Shown here piece by piece: positions 26,393-35,555 of a stretch of DNA of 64,000 bases. Source of the stretch: Alphaproteobacteria bacterium (GTDB lineage Bacteria > Myxococcota_A > UBA796 > UBA2385). A program made the position numbers and the translations under genes. Each line of letters starts with the position of its first letter. The stretch's first letter is position 1. Location: contig JACKEY010000020.1 in NCBI GenBank assembly GCA_020632755.1, forward strand, positions 36,730-100,729. The letters are read 5' to 3'. Under the pieces are notes generated by a model. It had not been told where the DNA came from and searched no databases. It saw nothing but the letters and a program-made list of their open reading frames with translations.

Positions 26393-27328
26393 GTGGCCGC
26401 GGGGCGCACGGCCCGGTGGATGAGCGCGGCGGCCCTGGGGGCCGCCTTCTTCGTGCTGGGGACCACCGCCGCGACGGCGCTGGACGACGGAGGCGACAGC
26501 GGGGCGACGGCCAGCCGCCAGGACGACCCGCTCGGGACCATCCCGCCGGAGCTGCTGGCGGTGGCCCGCGAGAGCCGGGACCTTCCGCTGGGAGCGCGGA
26601 TGATGGCGGTGTCCGACCAGCTGCTCGGGGCGCCCTACCAGGTCGATGCCGCGGGCGAGGGGCAGGCGCCCGACTTCGATCCGCTCGCCCGCTACGACGT
26701 GTTCGACTGCCTGACCTTCGTCGAGGAGGTGCTGGCCCTGACGCTGCCGGCCGATCCGTTGGCTGCGCCCATGGTCCGCAACGGGCTGCGCTACGGCGGC
26801 GCCGAGCCGTCCTACGAGGCCCGCCGCCACTTCATGCTGACCGAGTGGATCCCGGGCAACATCGAAGACGGCTGGCTGACCGACATCACCGCGACCCTGG
26901 GCGACACCCACCTGGTCGAGGTCGATGTGGACGCCGACACCTGGCGCTGGTGGCGCAAGCGCAAGCTGTTCGCCCTGCCGGACGCGGCGCTGCCGGTGGG
27001 GCACTTCCGCCTGCCGGTGATGAGCATCGACGCGGCGATGGAGGTCGCCGGCGACATCCCGCCCGGGGCGCTCATCATCACCGTGCGGCGGCCCAAGCCG
27101 GGGGTGCCGATCATCGTGACCCACCTGGGCTTCAAGGTGCCGAGCGACCCCGAGCGGCCGGTGATGCGCCACGCCACCAAGATGAAGGGCCAGCGCGTGA
27201 TGGACCACAGCCTGCTGTGGTACCTCGACCACCTGCGCTGGTACGACCGGTGGCCGGTCGAGGGCATCAGCGTGCTGATGCCGCGCGAGTTCGGCCCGCG
27301 GCGGTCCCGCACCCTGCCGGCCGGCTAA
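26393..27328 (+). CDS. DUF1460 family protein (NlpC/P60-like amidase fold)
   Basis: This 311-residue exported protein has an N-terminal signal (WMSAAALGAAFFVLGTTAATA). Residues around 100-115 (YDVFDCLTFVEEVLAL) hold the conserved Cys of the DUF1460 group, which is related to NlpC/P60 cysteine amidases and acts on cell-wall peptides or similar amides. HFMLTEWIPGNIEDGW and THLGFKV are further family-type segments, the latter carrying a probable catalytic His. The GTG starts two bases after the DUF4388 stop. Its TAA is shared with the TAG of the convergent mutase gene (CTAA at 27325-27328). A peptidoglycan-related function fits the envelope-stress context. Confidence 0.82.
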   Translation: MAAGRTARWMSAAALGAAFFVLGTTAATALDDGGDSGATASRQDDPLGTIPPELLAVARESRDLPLGARMMAVSDQLLGAPYQVDAAGEGQAPDFDPLARYDVFDCLTFVEEVLALTLPADPLAAPMVRNGLRYGGAEPSYEARRHFMLTEWIPGNIEDGWLTDITATLGDTHLVEVDVDADTWRWWRKRKLFALPDAALPVGHFRLPVMSIDAAMEVAGDIPPGALIITVRRPKPGVPIIVTHLGFKVPSDPERPVMRHATKMKGQRVMDHSLLWYLDHLRWYDRWPVEGISVLMPREFGPRRSRTLPAG

Positions 27329-29490
27329 CCCTCGAACAGGGCGAGCAGCCGGCTGGCGCTGGCCGGGCGGGCCTCGCGCACGAAGGCGCGCACCGCAGGC
27401 GCCATCAGCTGGCGGGCGTCGCGGCCGTAGCCGGCGATGCGGGCGTCGAGCCAGGCGCCGGGGTCGGCGTCGTCCGCGTCCAGGCGCTCGACCAGCGCGG
27501 GCAGCACGTCGCGGGCGAAGTCCGCCTTGTGTTCCACCGCGACCAGGTCGCTGGCACGCAGGGCCCAGGTCGGCACGGGCAGGTCGATGGACGCCAGCAT
27601 GTGCTGCACGAAGGCGTCGGCCAGGCGCACGGCCTCGGCGTTGACGCGGGGCACCTCGGTGGACAGCTCGGCGCCCTTCTCGCCGCAGACCTCCACGTAG
27701 ACCTTGGCCTTCGGCTCGGTGCCGCTCGGCCGCAGGATCAGCCGCGCGTCTTCACCCAGCTGGAAGACGAGCACGTTGCGGCTGGCCGCGTCGGTGTCGG
27801 ACTGGATGGGGCCGAACACGCCGCGCACGTCGCGGCGGTCGTGGAAGGCCGTGACCGCCAGGCCGCCGATCTCGGCGGGCGGGTGGGCGCGCAGGTGGTC
27901 CAGGACGGCGGCGATCCGGGCCTTGCCCTCGGCCCCCTGCATCACCAGGCTGCGCAGCAGGTTCTGGACGTAGCCGACCTTGCGCCACAGGTCTTCGAGG
28001 GTGTCGACCAGCGTGCGGCCGCGGGCCTTCTCGATGCTGGCCAGCTCGGCGAGCATCAGCGCGCCGCCGGCGGCGTCCTTGTCGCGGATGGCGGGCGTCA
28101 CCAGCAGGCCGTGGGACTCCTCGGCGCCCAGCGCGAAGTCCGACAGCCGCCCCTTCATGCCGGCGAACTCGCCGCGGGTCTCGAGCTGGTGCAGGGCGTC
28201 GCCGATGTACTTGAAGCCGACCAGCAGGTGATCGACGACCCGGGCGCCGCCGGCGCGCGCCGCGCGGGCCAGCAGCTGGCTGGTGACTTCCGTCTGGATG
28301 ACCAGCGGGTGGGGCCGACCGCCGTGGGCGACCACGTACTGGCAGACCAGCGCGGCGATCTCGTTGCCGCTGAAGAACCGCCAGCTGCCCTTGCCCTTGG
28401 CCGGGTGCTTGACCATCAGGCCCAGCCGGTCGGCGTCGGGATCGCAGCTCATCACGATGTCGGCGCCGACCTTGTCGGCCGTCGCGCAGGCCGCGGCCAT
28501 GGTCCGTGGCACCTCGGGGTTGGGCGCGCGGAAGGGCACGTTGGGGAAGGCGCCGTCGTAGGCGCTCTGCGTGGGCTCGAAGGTCACGTCGAAGCCGGCG
28601 CGGGTCAGCAGCTGGCCGACCGTCTGGGTGCCCAGGCCGTGCAGTCCGGTGAACACGACCCGCGCGCTGCGGGCGGTGGGATCGAGCCCCGTGGCCAGGT
28701 TCGTCTGCAGGTAGGCGTCGTAGACGTCGGCCGGCAGGTCGCGAACCAGGCCGGCGGCCCGCGCGCGGTCGAGCGGCATGCGCTCGATGTGGCTGATGGT
28801 CTCGACCTCGCGGGCCATCTCCTCGTCGCGCGGGGGGACCTCCTGGCCGCCCTGGGCGTTGTAGAACTTGCCGCCGTTGTCGTCGGGCGGGTTGTGGCTC
28901 GCGCTGATCATCAGCCCGGCGTCGGCGTCGAGGTGCCGGATGGCGAAGGACAGCTCCGGCGTGCTCAGGTACACGCCCTCGGGCGGCAGGATCACCTCGA
29001 TGTCGGCGGCGGCGTAGACCTCGGCGGCGATCAGCGCGAAGTCGCGGCTGCTCATGCCCAGCACGGGGGTGGGCACGTCGGGGATCAGCTGCCCGCGGCT
29101 GTCCTGGAAGACCCGCACATCGTAGGTGATGACCACGCGCAGGGGGCGATCGTCCGGCACGCCCAGGGTGCGGCGCATCCAGAGCGCGTGGCCCTGGACG
29201 CTGCTGCCCAGGGTCCACGGGTTGAAGCGGTTGGGCCCGATGCCGACGGTGCCGCGGCGGCCGCCCGTGCCGAAGGGCAGCACCTGGTAGAAGCTGTCCA
29301 GCAGCAGCGCCCAGCGCTCGGCCTCGATCAGGGCCAGGATCTGGCTGCGCCAGGCCATGAAGGTCGGGTCGGTCAGCCAGGTGCGCAGGTGCTCGAGGGC
29401 GGCGGCGCGCACCGGCTCGGGCAGCGCGCTGGCGGCGAAGGCCGCGCGGACCCGATCCAGGGCGGCGGTGGTCGTCGTCGGCGAAGACAT
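27325..29490 (-). CDS. Phosphohexomutase (phosphomannomutase/phosphoglucomutase family), long form
   Basis: This alpha-D-phosphohexomutase moves phosphate between O1 and O6 of a hexose phosphate through a phosphoserine. The active-site loop ISASHNP has Ser198, the metal loop is DPDADR, the sugar loop is GAEESHG and the phosphate-binding loop is RPSGTEPK. At 721 residues it is longer than the usual 450-600, with about 80 extra N-terminal residues and an extra C-terminal helical segment of about 110 residues. The ATG overlaps the TGA of the upstream lipoprotein gene by one base. It probably supplies sugar phosphates for envelope glycans. Confidence 0.92.
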   Translation of the reverse strand: MSSPTTTTAALDRVRAAFAASALPEPVRAAALEHLRTWLTDPTFMAWRSQILALIEAERWALLLDSFYQVLPFGTGGRRGTVGIGPNRFNPWTLGSSVQGHALWMRRTLGVPDDRPLRVVITYDVRVFQDSRGQLIPDVPTPVLGMSSRDFALIAAEVYAAADIEVILPPEGVYLSTPELSFAIRHLDADAGLMISASHNPPDDNGGKFYNAQGGQEVPPRDEEMAREVETISHIERMPLDRARAAGLVRDLPADVYDAYLQTNLATGLDPTARSARVVFTGLHGLGTQTVGQLLTRAGFDVTFEPTQSAYDGAFPNVPFRAPNPEVPRTMAAACATADKVGADIVMSCDPDADRLGLMVKHPAKGKGSWRFFSGNEIAALVCQYVVAHGGRPHPLVIQTEVTSQLLARAARAGGARVVDHLLVGFKYIGDALHQLETRGEFAGMKGRLSDFALGAEESHGLLVTPAIRDKDAAGGALMLAELASIEKARGRTLVDTLEDLWRKVGYVQNLLRSLVMQGAEGKARIAAVLDHLRAHPPAEIGGLAVTAFHDRRDVRGVFGPIQSDTDAASRNVLVFQLGEDARLILRPSGTEPKAKVYVEVCGEKGAELSTEVPRVNAEAVRLADAFVQHMLASIDLPVPTWALRASDLVAVEHKADFARDVLPALVERLDADDADPGAWLDARIAGYGRDARQLMAPAVRAFVREARPASASRLLALFEG

Positions 29491-31244
29491 CAAGGCTCCA
29501 AGGTCAGCATGCCGGACGTCCAGGCGTCGCGGGCCAGGTCGGCGTCGGCGGGCCAGCCGTCGCGCACGTGGTCGTGGAAGCTGCCCGTGGCCGGCTCGAT
29601 CGCCACGATCTCCCAGGTGGTCCGCCCCCAGCCGAAGGGCTCGCGCAGGTCGGCCAGGGCGCCCTCGGCGGCGCCGCCGTCCAGCACGAGCTCGCGCAGC
29701 TCCGTGCTCTCGTCCCCTCCACCGCGGATCAGCACGTGCACGAAGCGCATGCGGCCGTCGGTCTCCAGCGACCAGTCCTTGGTCGCCGGGTCGAAGCGGT
29801 AGACCGTCGGCACCCGCGGCAGCGCCGGCAGGGTGGTCAGGCCGCTCGATGCCACCGCGCCCTGGCTGGCCACGATGCCCATGCCCGTGCCGCTGCCCAG
29901 CCCGCCGACCTGGGCGATGGCGGCGGCCTGCAGCACGCCCTCGCCCGCGTAGGGCGAGGCGCCGCCGTAGACGTCCACCGCGAAGCGACCGACGCCGACG
30001 CCCGCGGGCACCAGCCCCTGGGCGGGCAGCCGCTCGCCGACCAGGACCAGCGCGTCTTCGTCCCCGGAGAAGCCCACCGGCAGCTCGCCGACGTCGACCG
30101 ACCAGGTCTCGGTCACCGGCACCGACGGCGCCAGCGGCACCGTCACCGCCTCGTCCGGCCCGACGCTGACCGGGTCGGACCAGTCCCAGGCCACGTCGTC
30201 CAGGTGGTCCAGCATCAGCGCCAGCGCGTCGGTCGCCCCGGCCAGCCCGCTGGTCACGTCGTCGATCGGCAGCGGCGCGGACAGGGTCCACAGCGACGAC
30301 GTGCCCACCGGCAGGTCCAGCACATAGGACTCGGCCGCATCGCGCGCGTAGAGGTTGCCGGGCACCGACGCGGTCACGCCGTACAGGGTCACGTCCTTGT
30401 TGGGCCCCAGCAGCAGGTCCGGGTCCAGCAGCAGCGGCCCGTCGGGCATCGACCCGAGCGCGATGCCCAGCTTGTGATCGCCCACGCCACCGCTCTCGAC
30501 GCCGGACAGGTCGACCGGCCCCGACACCGACGCCCGGTCGACGGCGACGTCGGCCGTCATCCGCAGCGGCAGGGTGAGCGTGCGCCCGACCGCGCCGACC
30601 ACCGTCACCGGCACCCGCAGGTGGTCCCAGGCCGTCACGTCGACCGGCCCGGGGTCCGACCACGACAGGGTCACCCGGCCGTCGGTGTCGGTCAGGCCCT
30701 CGACGCTGTCGTCGGGGCCGACCCGCACGTGGGCCCCGGCCCGCGGCAGGCCCGAGCGCGCCTCGATCACCGTGATCGTGACCTGGTCGTCGTCGTGGAC
30801 CAGCACCTCGACGCTGGTCGTGGCGTCGCCGTAGGTGGCGGTCAGCGTCGTCGCGCCCGGCCCGTTGGCGGTCACGATGCCCGCGCCGTCCACCCGGGCC
30901 ACCGACGGGTCGAAGGTGGCCCACTCGGGCGACACGTCGGCCACCGTGCCGTCCTCCCACGTGGCCACCGTGCGCAGGCTCCAGGTGGCCCCCACGTCGA
31001 CGGTCATCGACGTCGGCCAGGCCGACAGCCCGGTGACGGCCAACTCGACCGTGTCGCCAGTGTCGCCGCCGCCGCTGTCCGTCCCGCCCGTGTCCGTCGC
31101 CGTGTCGCCGCTGTCGTCCGGCACGACCCCGGTCTCGATGGAGGAGTAGCCGCTGTCGTCGTCGCCGCCCGTGTCCAACGCGCCGCCCTTGTCCTTGCAG
31201 GACAGCAGGCCGAGGGGGAGGAGGGCGAGGAGGAGGGAGGTCAC
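29490..31244 (-). CDS. Lipoprotein with bacterial Ig-like domain and Asp/Thr/Gly linker
   Basis: The 584-residue surface lipoprotein has a lipobox (GLLSC) after a Leu-rich signal peptide and then the linker DKGGALDTGGDDDSG. A Big_2-like Ig domain follows (VTGLSAWPTSMTVDVGATW, ATYGDATTSVEVLV), and then a carboxypeptidase-regulatory-like beta domain (SGLPRAGAHVRVGPDDSVEG). A long beta-rich remainder has no known motif. The GTG at 31244 was chosen because it starts the signal peptide; upstream in-frame sequence is Pro-rich non-coding. It is coupled to the mutase gene by a one-base overlap. The function is unknown; adhesion or a structural surface role is the usual one for such proteins. Confidence 0.8.
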   Translation of the reverse strand: MTSLLLALLPLGLLSCKDKGGALDTGGDDDSGYSSIETGVVPDDSGDTATDTGGTDSGGGDTGDTVELAVTGLSAWPTSMTVDVGATWSLRTVATWEDGTVADVSPEWATFDPSVARVDGAGIVTANGPGATTLTATYGDATTSVEVLVHDDDQVTITVIEARSGLPRAGAHVRVGPDDSVEGLTDTDGRVTLSWSDPGPVDVTAWDHLRVPVTVVGAVGRTLTLPLRMTADVAVDRASVSGPVDLSGVESGGVGDHKLGIALGSMPDGPLLLDPDLLLGPNKDVTLYGVTASVPGNLYARDAAESYVLDLPVGTSSLWTLSAPLPIDDVTSGLAGATDALALMLDHLDDVAWDWSDPVSVGPDEAVTVPLAPSVPVTETWSVDVGELPVGFSGDEDALVLVGERLPAQGLVPAGVGVGRFAVDVYGGASPYAGEGVLQAAAIAQVGGLGSGTGMGIVASQGAVASSGLTTLPALPRVPTVYRFDPATKDWSLETDGRMRFVHVLIRGGGDESTELRELVLDGGAAEGALADLREPFGWGRTTWEIVAIEPATGSFHDHVRDGWPADADLARDAWTSGMLTLEP

Positions 31245-31260
31245 GGGGTCCGTCCACGGG

Positions 31261-31331
31261 GGAGGAGGCGTCCGAAGGAGCTGTCCGGAGGAGGCGTCCA
31301 GGGGAGGCGCCCCGGCGAGGCGCCCCGGCGA
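31261..31331. repeat. Two small direct repeats in the lipoprotein intergenic gap
   Basis: GGAGGAGGCGTCC occurs at 31261-31273 and 31287-31299. A 13-base unit GGCGCCCCGGCGA occurs in tandem at 31306-31318 and 31319-31331. They fill most of the 104-bp gap between two lipoprotein genes. Confidence 0.6.
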
Positions 31332-31348
31332 AGCGGCCACCCGGGGGC

Positions 31349-31765
31349 CTATTCCGCCGCCAGGAATCGCACCGCCAGCAGCCGGCCGGCGGCGCCGGTG
31401 TCGACCGGTGCGGCGGCTTCGCGGCAGGGGGGGCAGTCCGCGTCGTCGCAGGCGGTCCAGGCGGCCTGCTGCACGATCACGTCGCCGGAGAAGGTGATCG
31501 GGCCGGCCCGGCCGCTGCGCGTGGCGTCGCTGCCGGTGTCGGCCGTCTCGAGCACGTCGACGGTGACGGTGAGATCACCGTCGGTGGGCAGCCCCGGGAA
31601 GGCCACCCGCCCGGCGCCGAGCGCCGCGTCGCGGCTGCCGACCCCGTCCACGCAGGTGCGGACGATCGCCTGCGTGCCGGGATCGACGCCCGCGATCTCC
31701 AGCTGGAGATCGGCGTTGCGCCAGTCCTCGACCGCGCAGCCCCACAGGAGCGGTGCGGCCACCAC
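31349..31765 (-). CDS. Small lipoprotein with possible ATC start at 31798
   Basis: The frame from the first standard start (GTG at 31763-31765) gives 138 residues with a lipobox-like LLWGC only nine residues in and no positive n-region. Reading further upstream in the same frame gives DGLRSRVRLVVVAAPLLWGC, a textbook lipoprotein signal. There is no ATG, GTG or TTG before the in-frame TAG of the preceding gene at 31802-31804. An ATC at 31796-31798 lies six bases after GGGGAG, ideal spacing for initiation, so the true start may be this rare codon. The mature part is a small beta-rich protein with a Cys-x2-Cys near the end (DADCPPCREA). Function unknown. Confidence 0.6.
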   Translation of the reverse strand: MVAAPLLWGCAVEDWRNADLQLEIAGVDPGTQAIVRTCVDGVGSRDAALGAGRVAFPGLPTDGDLTVTVDVLETADTGSDATRSGRAGPITFSGDVIVQQAAWTACDDADCPPCREAAAPVDTGAAGRLLAVRFLAAE

Positions 31766-31801
31766 GACCAGCCGGACGCGGGAGCGCAGGCCGTCGATGG
31801 G

Positions 31802-32452
31802 CTACTCCCCGCCGCTCTCGGACTGCCAGTCGCCGGCGTACAGGACCCAGTCCTTGTCGAAGCCGGTCGGCCGGAAGCGGCTGGCGCCGTAGCTGCCGGC
31901 CCCCCACCAGTCGCCGACGAAGGGCGCGTCGGTGTCGGCGGTGCCGCTGTCGACGACGACCTCGAAGTGCAGGCACTCCCAGACCTCGTCCACCCACAGG
32001 TTCGGGCACTCTTCGATGCCGACCATGGTGCTGGTGTAGGTGGCGCCGCCGGTGGTGGTCTCGACGGACTCGCCGCCGGCCATCTGGAAGTCGGCCAGCT
32101 GCATCGGCGGGTCGAAGGTCACGCTCTCGCCGCCCTGGATCTCGTAGCCGGCGATCTGCACGCCGTTGGCCGCCGAGCTGGTCCAGTCGATCGAGTACAG
32201 CAGGTCACCGGTGGTGTCGTCGCTGTACTCGAGGGTGTGCACGGCCGAGCCGCCCGAGCCGCTGGTGCCGACCTTCTCGACGTACAGGTTGTAGTCGACG
32301 TCGTCGCCGTCGTTCGTGTACTTCCAGTACCGCTCGCCGTCGAAGGGGAAGTACTCGTAGGTGTTGTGGCCGTTGTAGTTCGTGCCGCCGCCGTTGGTGC
32401 AGCCGGCGAGCAGGCCGAGACCGGCGACGAGGGCGAGGGAGGGGATGCGCAT
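31802..32452 (-). CDS. Lipoprotein of unknown function
   Basis: The 216-residue protein begins MRIPSLALVAGLGLLAGCTN, a clear lipoprotein signal with lipobox LAGC. The mature part is rich in Tyr, Gly and Thr and looks all-beta, with segments such as YEYFPFDGERYWKYTNDGDD and SLYV-like strands followed by a C-terminal YAGDWQSESGGE. The pattern of an FPFxxGxxWxY opening recurs in uncharacterised myxobacterial lipoproteins; this is from memory. It is the first gene of a run of three lipoprotein genes and the phosphohexomutase on the minus strand. Confidence 0.75.
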   Translation of the reverse strand: MRIPSLALVAGLGLLAGCTNGGGTNYNGHNTYEYFPFDGERYWKYTNDGDDVDYNLYVEKVGTSGSGGSAVHTLEYSDDTTGDLLYSIDWTSSAANGVQIAGYEIQGGESVTFDPPMQLADFQMAGGESVETTTGGATYTSTMVGIEECPNLWVDEVWECLHFEVVVDSGTADTDAPFVGDWWGAGSYGASRFRPTGFDKDWVLYAGDWQSESGGE

Positions 32453-32621
32453 GCTTTCTCCGGGGGCGGCCCGCCGGGAGCCGCGATCATGCCCGCCCCG
32501 ACGGAATCGCCGCGCGATTCGCCTCGCACGGTAGCACGGCCAGGAGGCGGGGGCGACCGTGGTAGAACCGGCCGTCGCAGCGCGCCTCTCACGCGCCTCC
32601 TCCTCGACCCCGGAGATCCCC

Positions 32622-34100
32622 ATGTCGCCGACCCGGCAGGCCGTCCTGGCCATCGATCAGGGCACCACGGGCACCACCGCCCTCCTCCTCGACGCCCAGG
32701 TCCAGGTGCTCGCCGCCCACAACGTCGAGTTCAAGAACCACTACCCGAAGCCCGGCCACGTCGAGCACGACACCGCCGACATCTGGGCCAGCGTCGAGGC
32801 CGCGGTGACCGGCGCCCTGCAGAAGGCCGGCGGTCCCGTCGAGATCGTGGCGATCGGCATCACCAACCAGCGCGAGACCAGCCTGTTCTGGCACAAGACC
32901 ACCGGCGCGCCGATCCACCGGGCGCTGGTCTGGCAGGACCGCCGCACCGCCGACCGCTGCCAGGCGCTCAAGGACGCCGGCCACGAAGAGCGCGTGCGCG
33001 CCATGACCGGCCTGGTGCTGGACCCCTACTTCTCGGGCACCAAGGCGGCGTGGCTCCTCGACCACGTGCCGGGCGCCCGCGCCGCCGCCGAGAGCGGCGA
33101 GCTGGCCTTCGGCACCATCGACGCCTGGCTGGCCTGGAAGCTCTGCGGAGCCCACGCCACCGACCCCAGCAACGCCAGCCGCACCCTTCTCTTCGACATC
33201 CACCGCATGGAGTGGAGCCAGGAGCTGCTCGACCTGCTGGGCGTGCCCGGTGCCTGCCTGCCGCGCATCTGCGACAACGCCGAGGTGCTGGGCATCACCC
33301 GCGGGCTCGGCTTCCTGCCCGACGGCATCCCGGTCAGCGGCATGGCCGGCGACCAGCAGGCCGCCCTGTTCGGACAGGCCTGCTTCGACGCCGGCATGGC
33401 CAAGTGCACCTACGGCACCGGCGCCTTCGTGCTGATGAACACCGGCGGCACGGCGGTCACCAGCCACAGCGGGCTCTTGACCACCGTCGGCTGGCGGCTG
33501 GACGGCCGGGTCGTCTATGCGCTCGAAGGCAGCGCCTTCATCGCCGGCGCCGCGGTGCAGTGGCTGCGCGACGGCCTGGGGCTCATCCAGAGCGCGGCCG
33601 AGATCGAGGCGCTGGCCACGAGCGTCCCCGACAGCGACGGCGTGATGTTCGTGCCCGCGCTGGCCGGCCTGGGCGCACCCCACTGGCGGCCCGACGCCCG
33701 CGGCATCCTGACCGGGCTGACCCGCGGCACCACCCGCGCCCACATCGCCCGCGCCGTGCTGGACGGCGTGGCCCTGCAGATCAGCGACATCCTGACCGCG
33801 ATGAGCGGCGACGCCGGCACCCCGCTGGCCGAGCTGCGCGTCGACGGCGGCGCTGCCCGCAACGACCTGCTGATGCAGTTCCAGGCCGACGTGCTCGGCG
33901 TGCGCTGCGTGCGCCCCACCGTGCTCGAGACGACCGCGCTGGGCAGCGCCTTCCTGGCCGGCCTGGGCGCCGGCTTCTGGTCCAGCCCCCAGGCCATCTC
34001 CGACGCCTGGACCGAGGACCGCGCCTTCACCCCCGCCATGTCCGACACCGAGCGCCACCGCCAGCTGGCCGCGTGGGCGGCCGCGGTCGCCAAGGCCTGA
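32622..34100 (+). CDS. glpK: Glycerol kinase
   Basis: GlpK phosphorylates glycerol to sn-glycerol 3-phosphate with ATP. The 492-residue length is standard for this FGGY kinase. The phosphate loop is AIDQGTTGTTALLLDA, the glycerol-contact region has NQRETSLFWHKTTG and WQDRRTADRC, and the C-terminal signature reads LRVDGGAARNDLLMQFQADV. The ATG at 32622 follows CCGGAGA; the longer frame from 32559 has no ribosome site. No glycerol facilitator or glycerol-3-phosphate dehydrogenase lies nearby. Confidence 0.96.
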   Translation: MSPTRQAVLAIDQGTTGTTALLLDAQVQVLAAHNVEFKNHYPKPGHVEHDTADIWASVEAAVTGALQKAGGPVEIVAIGITNQRETSLFWHKTTGAPIHRALVWQDRRTADRCQALKDAGHEERVRAMTGLVLDPYFSGTKAAWLLDHVPGARAAAESGELAFGTIDAWLAWKLCGAHATDPSNASRTLLFDIHRMEWSQELLDLLGVPGACLPRICDNAEVLGITRGLGFLPDGIPVSGMAGDQQAALFGQACFDAGMAKCTYGTGAFVLMNTGGTAVTSHSGLLTTVGWRLDGRVVYALEGSAFIAGAAVQWLRDGLGLIQSAAEIEALATSVPDSDGVMFVPALAGLGAPHWRPDARGILTGLTRGTTRAHIARAVLDGVALQISDILTAMSGDAGTPLAELRVDGGAARNDLLMQFQADVLGVRCVRPTVLETTALGSAFLAGLGAGFWSSPQAISDAWTEDRAFTPAMSDTERHRQLAAWAAAVAKA

Positions 34101-34143
34101 CCCCCGCCCCGCGATAGGTGGGGGCCGTGCCCCCGAGGTGCCC

Positions 34144-34809
34144 GTGAGCTTCGTCCCCATGACCCCCGAGGAGATCGCGCGGCACCTGCATGCCGTGCCG
34201 CTCTTCCCGCTGCCCGACGTCGTCTTCCTGCCCGGCTCGCTGCTGCCGCTGCACGTCTTCGAGCCCCGCTACCGGGACCTGACGACCGACGCGCTGGCCG
34301 GGCCGGGACTCATCGCCGTGCCGCGGCTGATGGACGGCTGGCAGGGCGCCTACGACGGAAAGCCGCCCGTGCACCGGCTCTGCGGGCTCGGTCAGATCGT
34401 GCGCCACCAGCAGCTGCCGGACGGCCGCTACAACCTGATCCTGTACGGGCTCGGGGCCTTCGAGATCGCCAGCGAGCCGCCGACCGACACGACCTACCGC
34501 ATCGCCAGCGGCCACCTGCGGCGCGACCCGCCCGTCGATCCGGGCGAGCTGACCCGCATCGTCGGCGAGATCGAGGCGCTCGGCCAGGCGCTCGTCACCC
34601 ACAAGCCCGAGCTGTCCGGCGCGATGGCCCGGGTGCGCGAAGGCAAGCCGGGACCGCTCCGCTACATCGACACCGTCGCCCACCTGGTCCTCGACGACGC
34701 CGATGAACGCCAGGCCTGGCTCGAGACCAGCGGCGTGCTGTCCCGCGCCGCCATCGTCCAGGGCACGCTCGCGACCTACCTGGCGGGCACGGCGACCATC
34801 GACGCCTGA
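34144..34809 (+). CDS. Lon N-terminal-domain-only protein
   Basis: This 221-residue protein consists only of the substrate-binding LON domain seen at the N-terminus of Lon protease, without AAA or protease parts. VPLFPLPDVVFLPGSLLPLHVFEPRYRDL is the family hallmark region (34183-34275), and GQIVRHQQLPDGRYNLILYG follows. Such stand-alone proteins are widespread and may bind unfolded proteins or peptides. The GTG at 34144 has GAGG five bases upstream. It follows glpK by 43 bases and probably shares its transcript or a promoter with TAGGTG at 34115. Confidence 0.88.
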   Translation: MSFVPMTPEEIARHLHAVPLFPLPDVVFLPGSLLPLHVFEPRYRDLTTDALAGPGLIAVPRLMDGWQGAYDGKPPVHRLCGLGQIVRHQQLPDGRYNLILYGLGAFEIASEPPTDTTYRIASGHLRRDPPVDPGELTRIVGEIEALGQALVTHKPELSGAMARVREGKPGPLRYIDTVAHLVLDDADERQAWLETSGVLSRAAIVQGTLATYLAGTATIDA

Positions 34810-34821
34810 TAGGGCCGACCC

Positions 34822-35496
34822 ATGCTCCCCCTCCTCCTCTCCGCCGCCCTGTCGGTGGCCCTCGCAGATGCCCCCGGTGACGCCGCCGCCGCGGCCCCGA
34901 CCTGCGAAGGCTCGCCCGACGCCTGGCTGACCTCGCTGCGGGCCGGCCCCGACCTCGACCTCTACCTGTGCCTGGCGGCTTCGGACGACGCCCGCCTGCT
35001 GCTGCTGCCCGCGGCCCAGGAAGCGCTGGCCGACGACGCGATGGACGCCGGCGAGCGCAACCGCGTGACCCGCGCACTCGCCGTGCACCTGCTGCAGCGC
35101 CTGGACCGCCCGCTGACCCGCGAAGAGGTCCTGGCCCTGGGCCCCGGCGACCAGCGCCTGCTGCGCGATGGGGTGCACGCCCGGCGCGGCCGTCGGACCC
35201 CCAGCCCCGAGCACGCCCGCGTCTTCGAGCGCTTCGACTGGTACCAGCCCCGCGACGACTACAGCAACGGCCTGCTGGACGCCGTCGATCGGCAGAACCT
35301 CGACCTGCTCGACGCGCCGCAGCCCCCGCCCGAGCCCGAGGCCGCCCCGGCTGCCGATGCGGTCGGCCAGGGCGAGGCGCCGGCCGTGCCGAGAGGCATG
35401 TGCGGCTGCGCCAGCGGGTCCGTGCCGGCGGGTCCCGCAGCCGGCGGCCTGCTGCTGCTCGGGTTGGCGCTTCTCGGCCGGCGTCGCCGCTCCTGA
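34822..35496 (+). CDS. YARHG-domain protein with MYXO-CTERM
   Basis: This is an exported protein of 224 residues. A short signal peptide (MLPLLLSAALSVALADA) is followed by a helical segment. The YARHG domain at about residues 110-165 contains GVHARRGRRTPSP, FERFDWYQPRDDYS and DRQNLDLL, matching the Tyr/His-Ala-Arg-x-Gly, Trp-Tyr and Asn-x-x-Leu-Leu pattern. A Pro/Glu linker leads to GMCGCASGS, a Gly/Leu helix and GRRRRS, a MYXO-CTERM sorting signal. YARHG domains are extracellular and thought to bind peptidoglycan or similar ligands. It starts 12 bases after the Lon-domain gene. Confidence 0.85.
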   Translation: MLPLLLSAALSVALADAPGDAAAAAPTCEGSPDAWLTSLRAGPDLDLYLCLAASDDARLLLLPAAQEALADDAMDAGERNRVTRALAVHLLQRLDRPLTREEVLALGPGDQRLLRDGVHARRGRRTPSPEHARVFERFDWYQPRDDYSNGLLDAVDRQNLDLLDAPQPPPEPEAAPAADAVGQGEAPAVPRGMCGCASGSVPAGPAAGGLLLLGLALLGRRRRS

Positions 35497-35555
35497 GCCG
35501 GCCCTGCAGCGGGTAGGATGGCCCGCGTCCCCGCCCCCTCCCGGAGTGCGCCCCG

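Noticed and set aside
22531..26541. A 1336-codon open frame on the minus strand
   Set aside because: It runs antisense to the sigma, anti-sigma, S41-like, DUF4388 and DUF1460 genes, has no family motif or ribosome site, and is low-complexity. Such frames are expected in DNA with high third-position GC.
29568..31892. A 774-codon plus-strand frame over the lipoprotein genes
   Set aside because: It is a shadow of genuine lipoprotein genes with lipobox and Ig-like segments on the minus strand.
31802..32653. N-terminal extension of the 216-residue lipoprotein
   Set aside because: The 67 extra residues are Arg-rich and would bury the lipoprotein signal peptide that starts at 32452.
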